Notes under the pieces: model-generated
Database searches by the model: none
Seen by the model: only the letters and a program-made list of their open reading frames with translations
Told to the model about the DNA's origin: nothing
Program-made: the position numbers and the translations under genes
Shown here: positions 44,796 through 51,030 of the stretch, one piece after another
Layout: the number at the start of each line of letters is the position of its first letter
How positions within the stretch are numbered: the stretch's first letter is position 1
From: CAZERD01 sp964515405
GTDB lineage: Bacteria; Campylobacterota_A; Desulfurellia; Desulfurellales; CAZERD01
Direction of reading: 5' to 3'
DNA length: 51,030 bases
NCBI GenBank assembly: GCA_964515405.1
Contig: CAZERD010000006.1
Location: 1 to 51,030 of the forward strand

Positions 44796-46067
44796 CTAAA
44801 ACATATCCTTAAACCAACTCTTCATCTTTTCCAAAATAGTACTAAACAAACGGGAATCACTTTGTTCCTGAATGGAAATAGGCTCTCTCCTGACCCTACT
44901 CCTGTTTTCTTCAAACCCATGAACCACAAGACCCACACCTGTTGAATACATTGGACTATCCACAGCATCCCTGAGCCCAGTCACATTTATCGGCTTACCA
45001 AGCCTTACAGGCACCTTAAACACAGCTTCAGCAAGCTCAACCATACCCTCCATCAGAGATGAACCACCTGTAAGCACTATACCGGAAGCCAGCATAGGTA
45101 AGACGCCTATCTTATCAAACGACTCTTTTACCAAAGAAAAGATTTCTTCGGTTCTCGGCTCTATAATCTCAGCCAACAAGCTCTTCTGAATAGAAATACC
45201 TTTTCTATTTCCTATACCCGGTATCTCTATGGTTTCATCCTCTCCTATAACCATTGATGTAGCTATTCCGTACTTTTTCTTTATTTCTTCAGCTTCCCTG
45301 AATGGCGTCCTTAAACCTATAGCTATATCATTGGTTATATGATCACCACCTATTCCCATAACAGAACTATGTTTTATAGAATTCGCAACAAACACAGCAA
45401 CATCCGTTGTACCACCTCCTATATCTATCAAACCAACCCCAAGATCCTGCTCCTCGGGGAATATAATTGCCTTACTTGATGCAAGCGACTGAAGAGCTAT
45501 ATTGGCCACCCTCAAACCACTCTTTTCCACACACCTAACAAGATTCTTCACATTAGCTACAGCAGCCGTAACTATATGAACCTTCACCTCAAGCCTAGTA
45601 CCACTCATGCCTTTAGGATCATTTATCCCATCCTGGTCATCCACTATAAATTCCTGGGGAATTATGTGTATTATCTCTCTATCCGGAGGTATCGCAACAG
45701 CTTTTGCAGCATCTATTACCCTTCTCACATCAGCCTCTGTTACCTCCGGCCCCTTTATAGCAACTATACCAGAAGAGTTGTAAGAACGAATATGACTACC
45801 CGCTATCCCTGTATACACTTCTTCTATCTTTACGCCACTCATCCTCTCGGCCTGAGACACGGCCCTTTTTATAGAGAGCACAGCCTCATCTATATTTATC
45901 ACAACACCTTTTCTCAAACCCCTTGAAGGGGACTGACCCATACCCACTATTTTTATCTGACCCTCTTCTGTCATTTCACCAACTATAGCACACACCTTAG
46001 TGGTACCTATGTCCAACCCAACAACTACATTATCCCCTTCTTTCACTTCCTGACTCCTTTTCTCCAT
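44796..46067 (-). CDS. ftsA: Cell division protein FtsA
   Basis: A 423-residue actin-like protein that tethers FtsZ to the membrane. It has 'VVGLDIGTTKVCAIVGE', the 1C subdomain typical of FtsA, 'DIGGGTTDVAVF', 'GIVLTGGSSLMEGM' and a C-terminal amphipathic helix ending 'KMKSWFKDMF'. It overlaps ftsQ by 25 bases; the ATG at 46067 gives the expected N-terminus. Confidence 0.97.
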   Translation of the reverse strand: MEKRSQEVKEGDNVVVGLDIGTTKVCAIVGEMTEEGQIKIVGMGQSPSRGLRKGVVINIDEAVLSIKRAVSQAERMSGVKIEEVYTGIAGSHIRSYNSSGIVAIKGPEVTEADVRRVIDAAKAVAIPPDREIIHIIPQEFIVDDQDGINDPKGMSGTRLEVKVHIVTAAVANVKNLVRCVEKSGLRVANIALQSLASSKAIIFPEEQDLGVGLIDIGGGTTDVAVFVANSIKHSSVMGIGGDHITNDIAIGLRTPFREAEEIKKKYGIATSMVIGEDETIEIPGIGNRKGISIQKSLLAEIIEPRTEEIFSLVKESFDKIGVLPMLASGIVLTGGSSLMEGMVELAEAVFKVPVRLGKPINVTGLRDAVDSPMYSTGVGLVVHGFEENRSRVRREPISIQEQSDSRLFSTILEKMKSWFKDMF

Positions 46068-46819
46068 TTAACTGCTATCTTATTCCCCAGACATATACTA
46101 ACCAATTCTATCTTACTTGAATCCCTAGACAACCGCCTCCATACTCTCCTAAGCTGGAGAACCGATTCTTCCCCACACTCAATGAGGTTCACTTCTACGT
46201 TGAGTCCGTTATCAAAGTGAAACACATCATAATCATGCCTTTCCACTGTAATATATTTTATTTTACCCAATTTGTCTAATTTTTCATAGTAAAACACCGT
46301 CTTCTTCAAGATATCACGTGAGGGTTTATCTGAAACGACCAACCTAACAAGTGTATTCGGATTGAAGGACAAATACCCAGGTCTCTTCTCATACCTCATA
46401 AATACCACCCCATCTTCAGACACCAAATGCCACTCCCCATCAAGGAGAAATCTCATGCAGGGAACTCTTTCCTTAAGCTTTATCATAACAGAATCAGGAT
46501 AAAGCTTAGCAACACGGACACTACTGAAAAGCCCCTTACTCATAAGATTATCAACAACCGATACTGGATCACAAGAGAAAATAAGCTCTCCCCTTCTAAT
46601 TCCAGACTCCTTAACTAAAAACTTCGTGTTTACAACCTCATTACCCACAACATAGACATACTTCACCCTGAAAAAACTCCTCCTGTAGCACAAAAATAGT
46701 TCAACAGTGAAGAAAACAACAACAGTAACGATAAGAAGTATAAAAAAAAGCAAAAAAACCTCTTTTAGAGGATAGCTAGACAGATTACCCTTCTCCCTGC
46801 TTTCTCCCTTCTTAACCAT
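46043..46819 (-). CDS. ftsQ: Cell division protein FtsQ
   Basis: A bitopic division protein of about 258 residues: a cytoplasmic tail, one membrane helix (about 20-45), a POTRA domain ('FRVKYVYVVGNEVVNTKFLVKESGIRRGE' in outline) and an FtsQ-type domain. Sequence conservation is low, but topology and the ddl-ftsQ-ftsA order are standard. The ATG at 46819 overlaps the end of ddl by eight bases; an in-frame ATG at 46864 would extend deeper into ddl and is less likely. No strong ribosome binding site is seen. Confidence 0.9.
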   Translation of the reverse strand: MVKKGESREKGNLSSYPLKEVFLLFFILLIVTVVVFFTVELFLCYRRSFFRVKYVYVVGNEVVNTKFLVKESGIRRGELIFSCDPVSVVDNLMSKGLFSSVRVAKLYPDSVMIKLKERVPCMRFLLDGEWHLVSEDGVVFMRYEKRPGYLSFNPNTLVRLVVSDKPSRDILKKTVFYYEKLDKLGKIKYITVERHDYDVFHFDNGLNVEVNLIECGEESVLQLRRVWRRLSRDSSKIELVSICLGNKIAVKWRKGVRK

Positions 46820-47708
46820 CAGATTCAATAATGGCCACAAGCATATCCCGAAAGCTCCAGCCAACAGCAGAAGCTGCCTTGGGAAGTAAGCTCGTCTCAG
46901 TCATACCAGGGACTGTATTGATTTCCAATATAAACGGCGTATGAGACTCAAGTATCATGTCAACCCTTGCCACACCCTTACACCCTACAACTCTGTAAGC
47001 CTTAAAAGCGACTTCCTCACATTTTCTTCTCACCTCTGATTTCACATCAGCAGGCACTATATATTCTGTAGCCCCCACAGTATACTTGTGAATGTAATCA
47101 TAGAACCCTTCCTTAGGCTTTATATGTATAACGGGCAAAGTTTTGCCTGCCACTATACCAACCGTCATCTCCATACCAAAGATCCTTTTCTCTACAAGTA
47201 GCGTACCAAAATCCTTCAGGAGAACAGATGCTTTTTCCTCAAGTTCTTTAGCATTATCAGCAAATTCAACGCCTATAGAAGATCCCTCATTGTTGGGTTT
47301 AATGCACACAGGGAAAATATTCACTGATCTCAAATCCTCTATGGATCTCACAAGCACACCCTGCTTAACCGGCAGTCCACTATAATGGAGAATGGATTTT
47401 GTAGCGTACTTATCCATGCAAATTGCACTTGCCCGAGCATCCGAACCAGTATACCCTATCCCAAAGAGGTCAAGAGATGCTTGAAGGCGACCATCCTCAC
47501 CGTAACCACCATGAAGAGCTATAAAAACCATATCGGGTCTGATATCAACTATATCCCTCAGGCAAGACGTAGCATCTGAACACTCCAAGCATATAACTTC
47601 TCTATAAACCTCGGAAACAGCTTCGAACACGGCTCTTCCAGACTTAAGGGAAACTTCTCTTTCCCTGGAATTACCACCACAAACAACAACAACCTTCTCA
47701 GGTTTCAT
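46812..47708 (-). CDS. ddl: D-alanine--D-alanine ligase
   Basis: A 298-residue ATP-grasp ligase making the D-Ala-D-Ala end of the peptidoglycan stem. It has 'VVCGGNSREREVSLKSG', 'HGGYGEDGRLQASLDLFGIGYTGSDA', 'KPNNEGSSIGVEF' and the metal-binding 'LEINTVPGMTETSLLPKAA'. It overlaps murB by four bases and ftsQ by eight. Confidence 0.97.
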   Translation of the reverse strand: MKPEKVVVVCGGNSREREVSLKSGRAVFEAVSEVYREVICLECSDATSCLRDIVDIRPDMVFIALHGGYGEDGRLQASLDLFGIGYTGSDARASAICMDKYATKSILHYSGLPVKQGVLVRSIEDLRSVNIFPVCIKPNNEGSSIGVEFADNAKELEEKASVLLKDFGTLLVEKRIFGMEMTVGIVAGKTLPVIHIKPKEGFYDYIHKYTVGATEYIVPADVKSEVRRKCEEVAFKAYRVVGCKGVARVDMILESHTPFILEINTVPGMTETSLLPKAASAVGWSFRDMLVAIIESDG

Positions 47709-48516
47709 ATTATCTGTACCTCTTCCTCAAGAACAATTCCAAACCTTCTAAATACCTCACCCTTGACCATATCTATCAATCTGAGCACATCATCAACATT
47801 CACATCGCCCCATCCCACCATAAAATTTGCATGCCTTGAAGAAATAGAGACCGTGTTGTACTTAAACCCCTTCAAACCGCATTTATCTATAAGTTCCCCA
47901 GCAGATACACCTTCGGGATTTTTAAAAACACTACCAAACGTATTCCTGAGGTGAGTATATTCAAGTCTGCGTTTTACATTAAGTCTCACCATCTCCCTAA
48001 CCCTATCAACTCCCATACACTCAAACCCCAAACCTACTTCCAGTATAATATATTTTTCAAATGAGCTCCCTCTGTAATCAAAAGAAACATCATTCTTGCT
48101 CAGCAGCTTTTTCCCCACAGAGGGCTCATAAACCAAGGCCCATCTAAAAACATCCTCCATGCATCCACCGAAGGCCGAAGCATTCATCCTAAGCATACCC
48201 CCAACGGTGGCAGGAACACCAGCCATAAACTCAACAGAAGAAATACCCCGCTGCACACAAAACCTAACAATAGAAGCAACAGTTGTCGCTCCACCGATTA
48301 TTAACTCATTGTCTTTTTTTTTATGTATGAATATCTTTCTGAAAGCTTATATATCATCTTCGCAGTATCCTTAACAAGTATATTGCTCCCACCCCCTATA
48401 AGTCTACCAACCTCTATGACCCCAAGTTCTCCATCACGCTCAATCTCGCACAAAGAAACAAAACCAGACTGCTTTATGGTGGTGATATCAGCCAATCTAA
48501 CCCTGCGCACTACCAT
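47705..48516 (-). CDS. murB: UDP-N-acetylenolpyruvoylglucosamine reductase MurB, in two frames joined at a slippery A9 run
   Basis: The flavoenzyme reducing UDP-GlcNAc-enolpyruvate to UDP-MurNAc. The N-terminal part (48516 down to a TAA near 48302) carries the FAD-binding 'RLIGGGSNILVKD'. The C-terminal part, in the -1 frame, continues 'NELIIGGATTVASIVRFCVQ' and then 'FMAGVPATVGGMLRMNASAFGG', 'NTFGSVFKNPEG' with the catalytic serine, and a final glutamate-rich end. The frames meet at nine A residues (T9 at 48314-48322), read ATA AAA AAA AAG; a -1 slip on A-AAA-AAG, or one extra A in the transcript, restores a continuous product of about 270 residues. The ATG at 48516 overlaps murC. It could instead be a sequencing error or a true mutation, but both halves are fully conserved. 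Confidence 0.88.
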
Positions 48517-49867
48517 ACCTTTCAACAAGCTCCTTCATACGAGAAGATATATCACCAGCACCAAGACCCAATAACAACCCACCAGACTCAATAGAATCAA
48601 TAACTCTGAAGAGCTCATCCGACGGAACATACGTGGCATTCTTACTAACCCTATTAATCTTTCTCACAAGCTCTTGTGAATCCACACCAGTTTTATTCTC
48701 TTCAAAAGCCCCATATATATCAAGCACAAAAACACGACGTGCCCCAGAAAAACTCCTCGAAAAATCGTCCATGAGATGAGAAACCCTTGAGTATCTATGG
48801 GGTTGAAAAATTACAAAAACGTCGCTACAAATAAGACGCGCTGCAGATATAGTAGCCCTTATCTCAGTTGGATGGTGGGCATAATCATCGTAAACATCTA
48901 CACCATTGATGTTGCCTATACGAGTAAACCTCCTACGAACCCCCTTAAACTCCGCAAAGGACTTCCTTATATATCGCTCCTCAATGGACAACCTCTCAGC
49001 AATAGACACAACGGCCAGTGCATTTGACACATTATGATAGCCTATAATACCAAGCTCCAAATCAAGCATAATCCTGTTGGGCGTTCTAACACTGAACACG
49101 CTTTTACCATCGCTAAACCTTATATCAAAAGCGAACACATCCGATTTTTTACTCTTTATACTGTACATAACCTTTGAATCCCCCTTAAGACGCACAGACG
49201 AAGCGGTTTTATCATCAAGATTTAACACCTTCACACTGGAATTCTCCATAAACTCCCTGAAAGCCATTATCTCGTTATTGAAGCTCCCATAGAAACTAAG
49301 ATGATCATTATCAACATTCGTAACCACCCCTACATAGGGCTGAAGCAAGAGAAAACCCCCATCACTTTCATCCGCTTCCACCACAAAAACATCCCCTTCA
49401 CCTACCATCAAATTGGAATCAATCCCCAAAGGTTTACCTCCTATGATGGCTGTTGGCTCAAAGCCAGCTTCCTTAAGCATAAGCGTGCACAGGGACGTAG
49501 TAGTAGTCTTTCCATGGGAACCAGATATAGCTATACACTTCTTGGAGTTAGCAAGATAAGCCAACATTCTGTATCTCGGGACAATAGGAATTTTTCTCTT
49601 TCTCGCGGTCACCAACTCCACATTGTTGTAAGGTATGGCAGAAGAAACGACAACCAATTCAACATCCCCATCTATATTGGAAGCCGAATGCCCAATGTGT
49701 ATCTTTGCCCCTGAGCTTCTAAGCTCCTCAATGGTAGAACTATCAGAAATATCTGACCCTGTAACCTCAACCCCCATGTCAAGCATATACTTGGCTATAG
49801 CACTCACGCCTATACCACCTATCCCTATAAAATGCATTTTGCCAGCATTTTCTATTATCCTCTCCAT
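48497..49867 (-). CDS. murC: UDP-N-acetylmuramate--L-alanine ligase
   Basis: A 456-residue Mur ligase adding the first amino acid of the stem peptide. The N-terminal Rossmann motif is 'HFIGIGGIGVSAIAKYMLDMG', the ATP site 'AISGSHGKTTTTSL' is near residue 108, 'VTNVDNDHLSFYGSF' follows, and the MurC-specific 'DVYDDYAHHPTEIRAT' is present. It lies one base downstream of the TrpC-like gene and overlaps murB by 20 bases. Confidence 0.97.
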   Translation of the reverse strand: MERIIENAGKMHFIGIGGIGVSAIAKYMLDMGVEVTGSDISDSSTIEELRSSGAKIHIGHSASNIDGDVELVVVSSAIPYNNVELVTARKRKIPIVPRYRMLAYLANSKKCIAISGSHGKTTTTSLCTLMLKEAGFEPTAIIGGKPLGIDSNLMVGEGDVFVVEADESDGGFLLLQPYVGVVTNVDNDHLSFYGSFNNEIMAFREFMENSSVKVLNLDDKTASSVRLKGDSKVMYSIKSKKSDVFAFDIRFSDGKSVFSVRTPNRIMLDLELGIIGYHNVSNALAVVSIAERLSIEERYIRKSFAEFKGVRRRFTRIGNINGVDVYDDYAHHPTEIRATISAARLICSDVFVIFQPHRYSRVSHLMDDFSRSFSGARRVFVLDIYGAFEENKTGVDSQELVRKINRVSKNATYVPSDELFRVIDSIESGGLLLGLGAGDISSRMKELVERYGSAQG

Positions 49868-49868
49868 A

Positions 49869-50459
49869 TTACATACCCCTCTTCACAACTCGGAGTCTTC
49901 TCTCTGGCAAACCTCCACCGGAACGCACAATCTCGGCATAGTTACCACCATTTTCCATAAAAACACAAACTTCACCAACAACCTCTTTTACCCTCTCAAG
50001 GTTTGATCTTTCGCCAACATCCAACACAGGCAACATGCCAAGAGAAACGGTTAAGTGAAAAAGTCTCTCAAACATGCCTAGATCAACCAAATCAGGTGAC
50101 ATGATTATGCCGTCAGCCAGATATACCCGGCTGAGTAGCACTTGATACTCATCCACAAACACATCTTTTACCAGCACAGGCTTGGTGTGAAACTGTTTGA
50201 ACACGGACACATTTTCCACATCACCACCAGAAAATTCATCCGAGGAAATTATCACGCATGAAACATCGGAATCTACTTCAATGTTTTCAACGACCCTTTC
50301 ATCAAAACCAACCAACTCCAGTACATAGTTGCCCTGACGATCAAAATCAACATCCATGGGTTCTATGTACACCATACTCAAACCCATCTCAACTATATGA
50401 GGCGGTATTTCCTTCTTTTTCCTCTCAACCATAGATACTTTCAAGTTAACATCAACCAT
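49869..50459 (-). CDS. Shortened TrpC-like (indole-3-glycerol-phosphate synthase fold) protein, probably not that enzyme
   Basis: A 196-residue protein of unknown function. The middle part closely follows TrpC: 'VIISSDEFSGGDVEN' matches the 'ISVLTDE.FF.GS.E' strand, 'KPVLVKDVFVDEYQVLLSR' matches 'LPVLRKDFIIDEYQI.EAR', and 'LTVSLGMLPVLDVGERSNLE' matches 'A..LGME.LVEVH...EL'. The catalytic lysine of the KDF block is kept. The N-terminal E-I-K-x-x-SP segment with the other catalytic Glu/Lys pair is absent, the E of LVEVH is D, and the 'GINNRDL' and 'ESGI' strands are missing. TrpC is normally about 250 residues. It lies between lgt and murC with one-base gaps, so it is co-expressed with wall genes. 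Confidence 0.7.
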   Translation of the reverse strand: MVDVNLKVSMVERKKKEIPPHIVEMGLSMVYIEPMDVDFDRQGNYVLELVGFDERVVENIEVDSDVSCVIISSDEFSGGDVENVSVFKQFHTKPVLVKDVFVDEYQVLLSRVYLADGIIMSPDLVDLGMFERLFHLTVSLGMLPVLDVGERSNLERVKEVVGEVCVFMENGGNYAEIVRSGGGLPERRLRVVKRGM

Positions 50460-50460
50460 A

Positions 50461-51030
50461 TTACCTTCTCCTGACTATTATATTCCCAATCACCCCCACA
50501 ACAATCATACATAAACACAATATCTGGCCCATGGTAAGACCAAAAGCTATAAACCCAAGCTGAGGATCAGGTTCCCTGGTAAAACCTATAAAGAACCTTA
50601 TAATACCATAGAGCAAGACAAACATATAAAACAGAGCACCCTTTCTGTGTATTATTTTATCCCTTAAATAAAACATAACGCCAAGCAAAAATAAACCTTC
50701 GCCGACAGCCTCATACAATTGAGACGGGTGCCTAGGTAGATACCCACCGGACGGAAATGCTACAGCCCAAGGCACACTGGTAACCCTGCCCCATAACTCA
50801 TCGTTGACAAAATTGGCTATTCTACCAAAGAAAAGACCCACTGGTGCAATCACAACTACCTCATCAGCCAGATCATAGAAACTCAATCCATACTTTCGAG
50901 CTAACAACAAGCCGGCAAGAACAAGACCAATAAGAGCTCCATGGAAACTCATGCCGCCTTTCCATATGCACACAATACACAGCGGGTAATGAAGGTAATA
51001 CGACAAGTTGTACACAAGCACATACCCCAA
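50461..51030 (-). CDS. lgt: Prolipoprotein diacylglyceryl transferase Lgt, N-terminus beyond the window
   Basis: Membrane enzyme that transfers diacylglycerol to the lipobox cysteine of prolipoproteins. 189 codons are visible, from 'GYVLVYNLSYYLHYP' to the stop at 50461; the frame runs past the window edge, and about 70 N-terminal residues should lie beyond. The signature 'GRIANFVNDELWGRVTSVPWAV' and 'PRHPSQLYEA' hold the catalytic and lipid-binding residues, and 'WKGGMSFHGALIG' precedes them. It is the most upstream visible gene of the minus-strand envelope and division run, and its substrates include the MshL and Pal lipoproteins seen here. Confidence 0.96.
   Translation of the reverse strand: MGYVLVYNLSYYLHYPLCIVCIWKGGMSFHGALIGLVLAGLLLARKYGLSFYDLADEVVVIAPVGLFFGRIANFVNDELWGRVTSVPWAVAFPSGGYLPRHPSQLYEAVGEGLFLLGVMFYLRDKIIHRKGALFYMFVLLYGIIRFFIGFTREPDPQLGFIAFGLTMGQILCLCMIVVGVIGNIIVRRR

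Noticed and set aside
46820..46864. Longer FtsQ start at 46864
   Set aside because: It would add 15 residues lying entirely within ddl; the ATG at 46819 gives a normal cytoplasmic tail. Not fully excluded, as neither has a strong ribosome binding site.
1..51030. Search by eye for tRNA genes, CRISPR arrays, insertion sequences, phage genes, toxin-antitoxin pairs or defence systems
   Set aside because: None seen. Genes are packed almost end to end with housekeeping functions, and there are no direct repeats with regular spacing.

Overview
The window looks like a chromosomal stretch of a Gram-negative, probably thermophilic and anaerobic bacterium from a deep-branching lineage. LpxC, an MSHA-like pilus secretin, a complete Tol-Pal set and several lipoproteins imply an LPS-bearing outer membrane. 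IorAB (indolepyruvate:ferredoxin oxidoreductase) implies ferredoxin-based, oxygen-poor amino acid metabolism. Lys/Glu/Ile-rich proteins with heavy AGA/AGG and ATA codon use, split b/b' ATP synthase subunits and paired DUF507 proteins fit groups such as Aquificota, Thermodesulfobacteriota, Desulfurellales or Thermosulfidibacter. That placement is inference; no rRNA or marker phylogeny is available here. No tRNA, rRNA, CRISPR array, insertion sequence or phage gene was seen, and no gene-free stretch exceeds about 140 bases.

Layout. (1) 1-7550, plus strand: an MSHA-like type IV pilus assembly locus (end of mshE, then mshG, a PilM/PilN-type protein, PilO-type, PilP-type, secretin mshL, ATPase mshM, TPR protein). 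(2) 7531-8706, minus strand: nhaA, probably from a leaderless promoter. (3) 8842-9714: a secreted DUF302-like protein with its own promoter and a following hairpin. (4) 9838-26952, plus strand: a tightly packed run of queF, iorA, iorB, valS, an unknown exported protein, a polysaccharide deacetylase, a GT4 glycosyltransferase, a truncated GT2 remnant, a macrodomain protein, nadK, recN, murG, parA, parB, an NhaD/ArsB-type permease with an extra N-terminal domain, and a Usp-like protein. (5) 27018-32773: ATP synthase b', b, delta, alpha, gamma, beta, epsilon behind a recognisable promoter, running on into (6) 32775-37931: tolQ, tolR, tolA, tolB, two tandem Pal-type lipoproteins and cpoB, then dxs (to 39787). 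(7) 51030-39730, minus strand: one long envelope/division run of lgt (partial), a TrpC-like protein, murC, murB, ddl, ftsQ, ftsA, ftsZ, plsY, two DUF507 genes, carA, lpxC and a TrmN6-like methyltransferase, which converges on and overlaps the end of dxs.

The genes cover envelope building (peptidoglycan: murG, murB, murC, ddl; lipid A: lpxC; phospholipid: plsY; lipoproteins: lgt; isoprenoids: dxs), division and segregation (ftsQAZ, parAB, Tol-Pal), energy and ion homeostasis (ATP synthase, NhaA, NhaD-like) and surface appendages. The observations most worth a second look are murB split in two frames at a run of nine A residues inside a classic A-AAA-AAG slippery site, and a shortened TrpC-like protein lodged between lgt and murC that lacks most catalytic positions. 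Also notable are a truncated glycosyltransferase, a permease fused to an extracytoplasmic domain, and a strong A/C-rich bias of the plus strand whatever the gene direction.
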